Below are positions 25,055 through 32,802 of a stretch of 64,000 nt of DNA, one piece after another. The notes beneath the pieces were generated by a model. That model was given only the letters and a program-made list of their open reading frames with translations. It did not search any database and had not been told where the DNA came from. The stretch spans positions 1,075,234 to 1,139,233 of the forward strand of contig NZ_JAAHIH010000004.1 in assembly GCF_010671925.1 (NCBI RefSeq). Reading direction: 5' to 3'. This stretch comes from Moorena sp. SIOASIH (GTDB lineage: Bacteria > Cyanobacteriota > Cyanobacteriia > Cyanobacteriales > Coleofasciculaceae). Each line of letters opens with the position of its first letter. The stretch's first letter is position 1. The position numbers were made by a program, and so were the translations under genes.

Positions 25055-26659
25055 GTGCTCATTGCTCAGTTTAACGAGCCAAAGCCGTTGAATGCTAGTT
25101 TGATTGAAGTCAAAGTTCATTCCTCGTTACGAGATTTTCTGCGATCGCAGGGTCAACCCAATTGGCCTCACCAATTGACTATGGCGAGGCTAGTGGCACG
25201 AGCCTTGCGGTTAGGGCGTTCTGCTTTGATTCAGACCGGTTTAGAACCCTTGCAGGAAACCTCTCTACAGTCTTCCTATCGCCTGAGTTACCTGGCACCA
25301 GCCCTGGTTTGGTCTGGACCTGTGATCGTAGTGGCACCCTTATGGATACAAGAATGGTTGCTGCAAAAGGAAATTCCCCTTTTACAACAGTGCTTTGGTA
25401 GCGATAAGGTAATTCATACCAGTGATAGGTTTCCCGATCAACCGTTCCAAGGACTGTTGATTACCTCACCAGAATCTTGGCTAACAGACCGCTTGAAGAA
25501 CAAGGGCTGGTTTCCTAATCATATTCCTACTGTGATTGATGGTGTGGATGACCTAGAATCTTGGACTAGTAACCAGCTTAAAGGCTGCATCCAGCCCCAA
25601 GACTGGGACGCACTGATGCAAGCCCATCCACAAAAGGCTGATTTGATTCGGGATGTGCGGGTAAAGCTAACCAAAGCCTTATTTCAGCGCCCTGCTAACC
25701 CCTATGAGTGCTACCTGATTGAAACAGATCAGCAAGATGGCTTGCAACAGCTATTTGATCAACTAAGTTCCCTCAGCACTCAAGCAGAATCTCTCTATTT
25801 GCTGAAACCCTGGGAAAAGTTTTGCCACTTCTGGCAGCAGTCAGGTCAGCTAATGTGGGCAACCGTTGCGCGATCGCAAGGTCAGTTTTCCTTATATAGC
25901 GCACCAGTAGAAGTCGCTACAGCCTTAAATCCCATTTGGTCGAGACAGCCAGTAGTGCTAATCGGTGGAGCCCTAGATTTAGAGAAAAGTGCCTCTGTGT
26001 ACCGTCAGCAGCTCGGATTAGGGGAGTTAACCTGTTTGAAGTTTTCCCCTCACCGACAGATTCAACTGTATTTGCCCGATCGTCTACCCATGCCCAATAC
26101 AGAGCGATTTCAAAACGCTCTGACTCAAGAAATTCGCACCCTACTAAACCTCAGTACTGACATCACCAGACCAGTAGTTATTTTAGTCGGAGATGTCCCC
26201 CTCAAAGCCCAGCTAGGGGCAGTCTTAGCAGCAGAATTTGGTTCCCGGGTGCAGGTAGAAAGCACCAGTCTCAGTCACAGAGGTATTTTGATTTGTGGCT
26301 GGGAATTTTGGCATAGGTATCAAGCTCAAATCCCCTCTCCCCAACTGTTGATGATTGCTACCTTACCAATTCCCTCTTTGGAAAATCCATTAGTTGCTGG
26401 TCGAGTCGCTTACTACAAGCAGCAACTAATGGATTGGTTTCGTTTGTATTTGTTACCAACAGCATTGAGAGAATTACAACGAGCAGTGGCACCAGTAAGA
26501 GCTACTCAAGGCTGTGTTGCCATCTTAGATAATCGTGTAAACCGCCGCAGTTATGGACGTCATGTGCTATCAGCCTTGAGTCCTTTTGCTCGAATTAATT
26601 ATTTAGATGCCAGTTGGTTGAATTCAGATGCCCCAGAAGCACAAGATAGTTGGCTTTAG
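25055..26659 (+). CDS. DinG/XPD-like helicase homologue with degenerate motifs
   Basis: 534 residues from a GTG. It has the outline of a DinG-type SF2 helicase: PNWPHQLTMARLVARALRLGRSALIQTG at residues 36-62 aligns with the Walker A region, and LPTALRELQRAVAPVR...GCVAILDNRVNRRSYG (about 466-500) with motif VI and the DinG C-terminus. The catalytic G-K-T/S is absent from the first, and the motif VI Q-x-x-G-R-x-x-R is replaced by QRAVAPVR. ATP hydrolysis is therefore doubtful. It may be a non-catalytic nucleic-acid-binding relative. It is a stand-alone gene with coding character intact throughout. Confidence 0.6.
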   Translation: MLIAQFNEPKPLNASLIEVKVHSSLRDFLRSQGQPNWPHQLTMARLVARALRLGRSALIQTGLEPLQETSLQSSYRLSYLAPALVWSGPVIVVAPLWIQEWLLQKEIPLLQQCFGSDKVIHTSDRFPDQPFQGLLITSPESWLTDRLKNKGWFPNHIPTVIDGVDDLESWTSNQLKGCIQPQDWDALMQAHPQKADLIRDVRVKLTKALFQRPANPYECYLIETDQQDGLQQLFDQLSSLSTQAESLYLLKPWEKFCHFWQQSGQLMWATVARSQGQFSLYSAPVEVATALNPIWSRQPVVLIGGALDLEKSASVYRQQLGLGELTCLKFSPHRQIQLYLPDRLPMPNTERFQNALTQEIRTLLNLSTDITRPVVILVGDVPLKAQLGAVLAAEFGSRVQVESTSLSHRGILICGWEFWHRYQAQIPSPQLLMIATLPIPSLENPLVAGRVAYYKQQLMDWFRLYLLPTALRELQRAVAPVRATQGCVAILDNRVNRRSYGRHVLSALSPFARINYLDASWLNSDAPEAQDSWL

Positions 26660-26697
26660 AAAGTCAGTAAGCTAAAACGCATTTAAAATGGGTTTTA

Positions 26698-26795
26698 GCA
26701 AGGCAAAAGGCAAAAGGCAAAAGGCAAAAGGCAAAAGGCAAAAGGCAAAAGGCAAAAGGCAAAAGGCAAAAGGCAAAAGGCAAAAGGCAAAAGGG
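26698..26795. repeat. GGCAAAA heptamer array, about 14 copies
   Basis: Perfect 7-nt direct repeats immediately downstream of the helicase-like gene. Confidence 0.97.
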
Positions 26796-26921
26796 GACTG
26801 GAATCTAGATTTTTTATTTGATATCAGTTTAGGTTGGTAAAATTAAAGCCAACATGTTGAGTAACCCAAGTCCTAATTACAATCGAAGTTTTAATTAATA
26901 TGATCTTCGGATAATTACCCT

Positions 26922-27030
26922 GTCTTGATGCAGTCGCTCATGGGGGAAACCCCCAAGACCGCGCTGCATCGCTTTATAAAAATCTCCCCCATCTCCCCAT
27001 CTCCCCATCTCCCCACACTTTTATGATGGG
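26922..27030. repeat. GATGCAG palindromic element plus CTCCCCAT 8-mers
   Basis: GATGCAGTCGC (from 26927) and GCGCTGCATC (to 26970) flank GGGGGAAACCCCC. It is followed by four CTCCCCAT 8-mers. Related copies lie at 31143 and 63886. Confidence 0.85.
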
Positions 27031-27068
27031 TATTCAACCGGACTTGATATAACTGTTCCCACCCCTAC

Positions 27069-28214
27069 CTAATTATCAAATTGCCGTATTGATAGCACAT
27101 ATTCCCCTTGATTCGCACTATAATTTGTTGAAACATCAAACACTAAACCATCTGTCTCCGCCTTGATATCAATTACATTCGGTAGATTTCCTTCTTTATT
27201 AAAGCTCAGTAGCTGATAAAGTCTATCTCCTACTTTTACAAAACTCCCTAACTCAACTCTCGATTGAATCATTCCTCCAGCCGGAGCATAGTATCTCTCG
27301 ATGTTATCTTTAGATGCTAATTTCATTTGGTAAGAGTCTGGATCAGTTATCGGAAAATCCGGCAATTGTAACATATCTTTTTTCGACAAATAGTTTGTGA
27401 TACCGTATACTCCCCGTTTCACCGACTCCGGATTCATTTGCATCCCAGAACCCAATTCTAGGGTCCATGATTCAATATCAAACTGAAGGATTCTGCCTAA
27501 CTTAGCCAAGGCTTTCTCTAACCCTTGCCAAGGCTTAATAAATGCCTCATCGAAAGCATCCCCATCATACTCATCCTCATGCATCACAATTCCATAATCG
27601 AGAAGAAAGTCTTTGGCGCTTTCTTCCCGAGAGTAGAAGCCATACAAGAAATCAAGTCCTTGATTAGTAGAACTATGGATATCAATCACATAGTTAGCAT
27701 CTACACATAAAGATTGCAGTTGATAGCGATAAATGTGACGAAACGGTAATCCCCTTGGAGAGTAGCAGTCTTTTAAGTGTTGTTTCAAGCTAGACTGGAT
27801 CCGTGCTAAATAGTTATTTCTGATTTCATCAGGGTTCAAATTAAGTTGAGATTGGGCGAAATCCTCTAAATCATCACACTCCTTTTCATAGTCCCAAAAG
27901 ATCCGATTCCAGTCTTGACCATCGTAAGGATTGAATCCTCCTGTGGCAAAGAAATGACTACGCTGATTAGTGCTAGCTGGATTACAAACAGGGACCAGCC
28001 AGATTTCCCCAGTCAGCTGAGTGTCATCCAGAGTGCTCAAAAAGTCAATCAACTGGTGAATTACCGCATTACCAACAATTTCACAACCATGGAGATTGCC
28101 TTGTAAATATGCCTTCTTTCCCGGTTGGGAGCCAACGAATTTATAGACTTGGAGCGAAATGCGATCGCCTGAGGTTAGTTGCTGAATTGGAATAGTAGAA
28201 ATAGTTGGATTCAT
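27069..28214 (-). CDS. Succinylglutamate desuccinylase/aspartoacylase-family hydrolase
   Basis: 381 residues of the zinc carboxypeptidase-like AstE/AspA family. The zinc ligands are visible as NLHGCE (H and E, about residue 41-46) and the later VIDIHSS His (about 178). The catalytic glutamate is likely in SWTLELGSGM. The C-terminal part forms the beta-rich lid (GGMIQSRVELGSFVKVGDRLYQL), resembling a biotinyl-lipoyl fold. Members hydrolyse N-acyl amino acids. Substrate choice is not evident and no arginine-degradation genes are adjacent. Confidence 0.82.
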   Translation of the reverse strand: MNPTISTIPIQQLTSGDRISLQVYKFVGSQPGKKAYLQGNLHGCEIVGNAVIHQLIDFLSTLDDTQLTGEIWLVPVCNPASTNQRSHFFATGGFNPYDGQDWNRIFWDYEKECDDLEDFAQSQLNLNPDEIRNNYLARIQSSLKQHLKDCYSPRGLPFRHIYRYQLQSLCVDANYVIDIHSSTNQGLDFLYGFYSREESAKDFLLDYGIVMHEDEYDGDAFDEAFIKPWQGLEKALAKLGRILQFDIESWTLELGSGMQMNPESVKRGVYGITNYLSKKDMLQLPDFPITDPDSYQMKLASKDNIERYYAPAGGMIQSRVELGSFVKVGDRLYQLLSFNKEGNLPNVIDIKAETDGLVFDVSTNYSANQGEYVLSIRQFDN

Positions 28215-28345
28215 ATAGCAGTTTTAAATTGGGTTAGGTAAAACGTCCAGGGTTTTAGGGAGTAGGGAATAGGGAGTAGGGAGTAGGGAGTAGGGAGTAG
28301 GGAGTAGGGGTAATAAAATTCAATGTACCTCATAACTATGATCAA
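28214..28345. repeat. Composite element with GGGAGTA heptamer core
   Basis: The left end TATAGCAGTTTTAAATTG is followed by about six GGGAGTA/GGGAATA 7-mers, then the tail ATGTACCTCATAACTATGA. The left end matches that at 43652. Confidence 0.85.
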
Positions 28346-28479
28346 TAAGTATGATCAACGGTATAGTTGAGCTTAACCCCTATGGTGTTAATGGGGTTAA
28401 AGATTTTGTACCATACCCTGGTATCCATCTAGTCAATCGGTAGGTGTTACCATTGAGGCAAAAGTTAGGAGGAGGCACG

Positions 28480-28746
28480 ATGAGCGTTACAATTCCCAAC
28501 GATATCTTCCAATCCACAGGCATGACAGAAGCCGAGCTAGAGCTGGAGATAGCCGTGATGCTGTATCAAAAGGAAAAACTTACCCTCGGCAATGCTAGTC
28601 GTCTTGCTGGCATGAATCAAATTAATTTTCAACAACTCCTTGCCAGTCGCAATATTTGTCTGCATTATGATGTAGAGGATTTTCGAGAAGACCTGCAGAC
28701 TCTCGAAGAATTAAAGAGCCTGTGCAGATCGCCTAATAATAGATGA
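28480..28746 (+). CDS. UPF0175 family antitoxin-like protein
   Basis: 88 residues from the ATG at 28480, which follows an excellent AGGAGG; an upstream GTG at 28444 is unlikely. The sequence VTIPNDIFQSTGMTEAELELEIAVMLYQKEKLTLGNASRLAGMNQINFQQLL is a clear UPF0175 domain with a helix-turn-helix-like segment. These proteins are usually paired with a DUF3368 PIN-domain toxin. Here the toxin remnant begins inside the last codons of this gene, so the C-terminus (LKSLCRSPNNR) probably arose from the same deletion. Confidence 0.85.
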   Translation: MSVTIPNDIFQSTGMTEAELELEIAVMLYQKEKLTLGNASRLAGMNQINFQQLLASRNICLHYDVEDFREDLQTLEELKSLCRSPNNR

Positions 28747-28939
28747 ACGTCGAGGTAGAAAAATAGCAGCCAGTATGGGCCTCAAGTATATTGGCATTCT
28801 CGGCGTTCTTTTGGAAGCAAAAAATAATAATTTTATTACCAATGTTAAGCCCATTATTGACGATATGATCGCGATCGCTGGTTTCCGAATCAGCCCTCGC
28901 CTCTACGCGGATATTCTACCAAGACATCCGGGAACGTGA
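28725..28939 (+). pseudogene. Truncated DUF3368 (PIN-type) toxin remnant
   Basis: In the frame overlapping the antitoxin stop the translation reads ADRLIIDERRGRKIAASMGL, then a GILGVLLEAKNNNFI segment and FRISPRLYADIL before TGA. This is the C-terminal half of DUF3368, the PIN-domain toxin partner of UPF0175. The N-terminal half, with the first catalytic acidic residues, is missing, and no start codon is present. A deletion seems to have joined the antitoxin's 3' end to the middle of the toxin. The TnpB element begins immediately afterwards. Confidence 0.75.
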
Positions 28940-30485
28940 GAGCCCTGTGTCTAATGACCGGGGATGAAACTCCCGCGACGGGGTTTACCCCGTCGTATCC
29001 CGGAAAAATGGAACTATTCTGTTTTAAATATGTCATAATATCTGTAAGTAGGTGATAAAAAATGTATCGGACAATTCCTATAAAAGCAACATTTACTGAC
29101 GAAGAAAAAGCTTTCTGGCTGTTCCAATGTGAAAACGCTAACAGCTTATGTAATTGTGCGATATATTACTCTAAGCAGAAGCATTACAGTTGGTTAGAAC
29201 AGCAACCAGAAGCTTATACCACTTATTGGAAGGGTGATGATCTGCGGTATGGGTGGAAAACCTATAAGTGCAATATTAAATACACAGAGCTTTGTAAAGA
29301 GTTGAAAGACAACCCCCATTACAAAGCCATGGCCGCCCAGTCAGCACAGCAAACTCTTAAGTCTGTGGCCGAATCAATTACAAGTTACAATCAATTAGTT
29401 GGGCTTTACTATAAAGGACAGGTAGACAGGCCAAGACTTCTTAGATACCGCAGAAAAGGGGGGCTAGCTGCTGTCACTTTTCCTAGACAGGCTCTTACTT
29501 ATAAAAAAGGCTTGTTTTATCCCTCTATAAGTAAAGAGAGTAAGTCAGAATTACTTACTGAAATTGCCTTAGAAGCCCCGGAGTTTGTAGACCCGGATTG
29601 GGTCAGAGAGGTAACGATTCGCCCTTGTTATGGTCAACTGTGGATTGACTGGGTAATCGACGACGGTAAGCAACCAGTTGAACACAATTTTAACCTTGAT
29701 TACTCCCAGGCATGGAGTTTTGATCACGGTGGCGACAATTGGCTGACTGGGGTTTCGACCCAGGGAAAAAGCTTTATCATTGATGGTCGGAAACTGAAGT
29801 CAATGAACCAGAGTTATGCTCGCCTGGTCGCAAAGTACAAAGCCGGTGTGCCCGATCTTTATTGGGATGCGAACTTGGATAGAGTTCAGCGGAAGCGAAA
29901 TAACCAAATGCGTGATGCGATCAATAAAGCCGCTCGATTCATCATCAACCGCTGTCTTAGCAATCGCATTGGAAATTTGATCATAGGTTGGAACGAACGA
30001 CAAAAAGATTCGGCAAATATGGGGAGACGAGGTAATCAGAACTTCGTAGTCATTCCCACTAAGAGGCTGATCGAGAGATTAAAACAGCTCTGTCCAGAGT
30101 ATGGAATAAGATTAACAATTACCGAAGAAGCATACACCAGTAAAGCGTCTTTCTTGGATGAGGATTCATTACCTAGACACGGTGAAAAACCCAGTGGATG
30201 GAAACCCTCGGGGAGAAGAGTAAGGCGTGGATTGTATAAATCCGCAAAAGGATATCTGGTTAACGCGGACTGCAATGGTGCCGCCAATATTGCCAGAAAA
30301 GTAGCCACACAGTTAGGCATTGATCTAACCAAGGTGGGTAGCGGGAGCTTGACACTCCCACATCGGTTTGATCTGTTCAAATCTCTTTCTAGATCTTACC
30401 GAACAAGAAGTGAAGCCGCACGGGAAAACCGCTGCGGCGTAACATCCTTGTAGAATCCCCCGTGTTTCAACCGGGGGAGATGTCA
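28940..30485 (+). mobile_element. IS200/IS605-type element carrying only TnpB (IS1341-like)
   Basis: The left end carries a perfect subterminal hairpin CGACGGGGTTTACCCCGTCG (28976-28995). The right end carries TCCCCC...GGGGGA (30456-30478), directly after the tnpB stop. No tnpA is present, so movement would need a transposase in trans. The exact ends are inferred from the hairpins, not from a comparison with an empty site. Confidence 0.8.
29062..30453 (+). CDS. tnpB: TnpB, RNA-guided nuclease of IS605 family
   Basis: 463 residues. The RuvC-like centre shows WSFDHGGDNWLTGVSTQGKSFI (first Asp, about 221), LIIGWNERQ (Glu, about 311) and VNADCNGAANI (last Asp, about 402). Between the last two, the usual pair of zinc-ribbon CxxC motifs is absent. 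Instead the segment reads TSKASFLDEDSLPRHGEKPSGWKPSGRRVRRGLYKSAKGYLVNAD. TnpB proteins cut DNA using an omega RNA made from the right end of the element. The frame is intact, so it may be active. The start at 29062 follows a GTAGGTGATAAAAA leader. Confidence 0.9.
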   Translation: MYRTIPIKATFTDEEKAFWLFQCENANSLCNCAIYYSKQKHYSWLEQQPEAYTTYWKGDDLRYGWKTYKCNIKYTELCKELKDNPHYKAMAAQSAQQTLKSVAESITSYNQLVGLYYKGQVDRPRLLRYRRKGGLAAVTFPRQALTYKKGLFYPSISKESKSELLTEIALEAPEFVDPDWVREVTIRPCYGQLWIDWVIDDGKQPVEHNFNLDYSQAWSFDHGGDNWLTGVSTQGKSFIIDGRKLKSMNQSYARLVAKYKAGVPDLYWDANLDRVQRKRNNQMRDAINKAARFIINRCLSNRIGNLIIGWNERQKDSANMGRRGNQNFVVIPTKRLIERLKQLCPEYGIRLTITEEAYTSKASFLDEDSLPRHGEKPSGWKPSGRRVRRGLYKSAKGYLVNADCNGAANIARKVATQLGIDLTKVGSGSLTLPHRFDLFKSLSRSYRTRSEAARENRCGVTSL

Positions 30486-30490
30486 AAAGT
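30400..30490 (+). ncRNA. Predicted omega RNA 3' scaffold
   Basis: The 3' end of tnpB and the right-end hairpin TCCCCC-GTGTTTCAACC-GGGGGA form the expected omega RNA scaffold. The guide would begin just after it. The boundaries are inference from known IS605 elements. Confidence 0.5.
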
Positions 30491-30522
30491 GGCGGGAGAG
30501 TAACTGGCAACCCGAAACAGAT

Positions 30523-30553
30523 GCGATTGGCCGTAGGCCACGCTACGCGAACG
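30523..30553. repeat. Palindromic repeat GGCCGTAGGCCACGCTACGC
   Basis: Copy of the GGCC-palindrome family between the transposon end and the broken HAD gene. Confidence 0.9.
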
Positions 30554-30587
30554 CTCTCCCTATGCTGAGTTTGTCAACAGACCTCTG

Positions 30588-31115
30588 TCAGCTTCCATAT
30601 TTGGCTAGCCAATCCGAGGTCCACATAAACGGAATTCCAGCTGCAACGGCTGCCTCAGCATCTTCCTTGCGTTCGCGAAGCGTGACCGAAGGTCAATCGC
30701 CAACCATCAAAGCTGAAGAGCCGTTGGTTTTAAACTGCAAAATCATTCCCGGCTTTGGTTTTCGGTATTCTCCAGCGTATGCTTTACTGGTTACTTCAGA
30801 AAAGTAGTGCCGCTCGCAATAATAACAGGTTGCCCCATAGTCAGGACAAAAAATAATTCCTTTGAGCTGGGGAAGCAATTTAAGAGTTTTCTGTTGCTCT
30901 TTAATACAATTACTCAGGGTTTTATGTCGGGCTGCAACTCCAGCCTGATTGGTCACCCCAAGAATGATATAACCCTCATTTTTGAAACATTGCAGAGCTT
31001 TATCAGCTCCTTCAATCACTTTTTGCTGGTCAGGGTGGTCGATAAATCTACCTTGACCACTCGGCTGGCGAATGGTCCAGTCGCAATCTACAAATAGCTC
31101 AAGTTTTGAATTCAT
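30588..31115 (-). pseudogene. HAD-IIIA phosphatase gene interrupted by a palindromic repeat
   Basis: From the ATG at 31115 the protein reads MNSKLELFVDCDWTIRQ (HAD motif I, DCDWT). It continues with LGVTNQAGVA (motif II), RKPKPGM (motif III Lys) and MVGD (motif IV Asp pair), where a TGA intervenes. The stop and the next nine codons derive from an inserted repeat (30666-30701). Beyond it, in the same frame, the natural C-terminus resumes as EDAEAAVAAGIPFMWTSDWL before TGA at 30588. Related enzymes dephosphorylate sugar or nucleotide phosphates (GmhB/PNKP type). The truncated product lacks the final helix and strand and is probably inactive. Confidence 0.78.
30666..30701. repeat. Palindromic repeat inserted into the HAD gene
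   Basis: GCGTTCGCGAAGCGTGACCG followed by AAGGTCAATCGCC, the same family as the aroF and ABC exporter insertions. Confidence 0.88.
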
Positions 31116-31142
31116 GAAGCTTGCTGGGTGGTACACCAATTA

Positions 31143-31196
31143 GCGATGCAGCTTCGGAACAGGGGGTTTCCCCCACTCGCGCTTTGCATCAAGACA
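31143..31196. repeat. GATGCAG palindromic element
   Basis: GCGATGCAG, then GGGGGTTTCCCCC, then TTGCATCAAGACA. Related to the copies at 26927 and 63886. Confidence 0.8.
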
Positions 31197-31199
31197 CGG

Positions 31200-31710
31200 A
31201 ATGGAGTTATTAGCCGATGATGGAAATGTAACTTATCAAGATCATAAGACCCTAGATCGTCAGCCATGGATTCATCCTTGCTCACCCCATCCATGAGCTG
31301 TTTAGTTTCATCAAGGTCAATTCCCAGGCAAAGTAATCCGCTGGTTCCAACTTGGTGTTAATTCCGTCTTCTCCAAGTCTTTTTCATCAAAGCTTCATAT
31401 AGTTAGTGTTTTATTTAATGTTTTCGTGAATTTTTCTGGAATTGTGAAATTTTTGCTGAAGTTATATCTATAATTGCTTTTAAACTAAAATTCAGCCATC
31501 CAATTCAACTAGTTCATTGAACTCCTGATTAGTTACGTCCATGCTTACGACATTTGGCTTGGATGTTTACCTTGATGTTGCTCGCTGATTAAGATGCTCG
31601 CTTATTGTCTAAATAATTGGCTAAAACCACTTGTTTTTTAGGCCAATTTACTTGTTGATTAATGACTATATAATTGAGATAATCTTAAGCACATAGTGTG
31701 AGGATAGAGT
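31200..31710. other. Intergenic region, no recognisable gene
   Basis: About 510 bp of AT-rich, apparently non-coding sequence upstream of the pyruvyltransferase. The motif GAGGATAG before the GTG at 31711 can act as ribosome binding site. I see nothing else that I can name. Confidence 0.5.
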
Positions 31711-32769
31711 GTGAATATTTTCCTGATTGGTTATTACGGCTATGGTAATATTGGCGACGATTTGTTTGTTGAGCAGTTAACTAATTATTTCGCTAGTAAA
31801 AAAGATGTCAAAAAAATATTTATCTGTTGCCAAACTAATTATTACCAAGGTTTGAGTGACAAAGTTGTGTTCTTTAGGAATGCACAACTATCAAAACTAA
31901 AAAGAACTTTATTACTATTGAAAAGTGACTGCATAGCCTGGGGTGGGGGAACCTTAAACCTGCAAGACAGGCCAAGGAATTTATCAAGGATGCAAGCCTT
32001 GTCAAAATTAATGGGTAAGCGTTTCTGCTTCCTCGGTGTTGGATTAGAAAGTGTGAAATCTGAGAAGAAAAAAAAGATAGCTGATATCTTTGAAAAAGCC
32101 GATCTGTTATACCTTAGAGATAACCATTCCTATGATATGGCATTGCAACAGCTTCAACTTGCTAAATCACCTGACTTAGGAGGTGACTTGGCTTTCTTGG
32201 ATTTGACTATGTATGAAAAGTTTGTCAAACCAGCCAACCAAGCTAGTGATATTGCCAACATATCCTTCTCTGGAAAATTTTGGTGGGGTGAAGGTAGGGC
32301 TGAGTTTTATGCCAAACAGTTAATGCCACTCATTGAGAAGTATAATTGTATGATTCATTTGCTACCAGGACATGTAGGAAATGAAAGAAATGATAATCGC
32401 TTCCACGAACGACTGAAGAAATATTTACCTGCTTCTAATTGCCAAATCAACTCATGGAAAAATCCGGAAGAGTTTCTAGCAATCCTGAGGCACATGGATT
32501 TTCACATCGGTAATCGCCTGCACTCAATTATACTAGCCGATCTCCTTGGGATTGCCAATATTGGAATTGTTAATTCCGAATCAAAAATTAAGCATTACAT
32601 TGATAAGTCAGAAATGCTACCGACAGCAAGAGTGGTAAATTTTATGGAGCCCTTGTCTCTAGAGCGGATAGAAACAGTTTTCAAAAATTACAAAAGACCA
32701 GAAGAGTTTATCTGCCAAGAATCAAAAACTGCGAAAGAATGTCTTGAGAAAGTTTTTGCCAATAGATAG
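31711..32769 (+). CDS. Polysaccharide pyruvyl transferase family protein (CsaB/WcaK-like)
   Basis: 352 residues from a GTG. The glycine-rich N-terminus NIFLIGYYGYGNIGDDLFVEQL and the WGGGTLNLQD segment (about 74-83) are signatures of the family. GNRLHSIILADLLGIANIGI near 270 is the donor-side motif. These enzymes attach pyruvate as a ketal from phosphoenolpyruvate to sugar residues, or act as related glycan modifiers. It lies 33 bp upstream of a PP-loop protein and probably shares its transcript. It is unlinked from the large polysaccharide locus by about 14 kb. Confidence 0.85.
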   Translation: MNIFLIGYYGYGNIGDDLFVEQLTNYFASKKDVKKIFICCQTNYYQGLSDKVVFFRNAQLSKLKRTLLLLKSDCIAWGGGTLNLQDRPRNLSRMQALSKLMGKRFCFLGVGLESVKSEKKKKIADIFEKADLLYLRDNHSYDMALQQLQLAKSPDLGGDLAFLDLTMYEKFVKPANQASDIANISFSGKFWWGEGRAEFYAKQLMPLIEKYNCMIHLLPGHVGNERNDNRFHERLKKYLPASNCQINSWKNPEEFLAILRHMDFHIGNRLHSIILADLLGIANIGIVNSESKIKHYIDKSEMLPTARVVNFMEPLSLERIETVFKNYKRPEEFICQESKTAKECLEKVFANR

Positions 32770-32802
32770 TTTTACCTTTATTCAACTACACTAAGAAATC
32801 TT

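Noticed and set aside
31112..31294. 60-codon minus-strand frame upstream of the HAD gene
   Set aside because: It reads through the GATGCAG repeat and shows no protein-like pattern or start signal.
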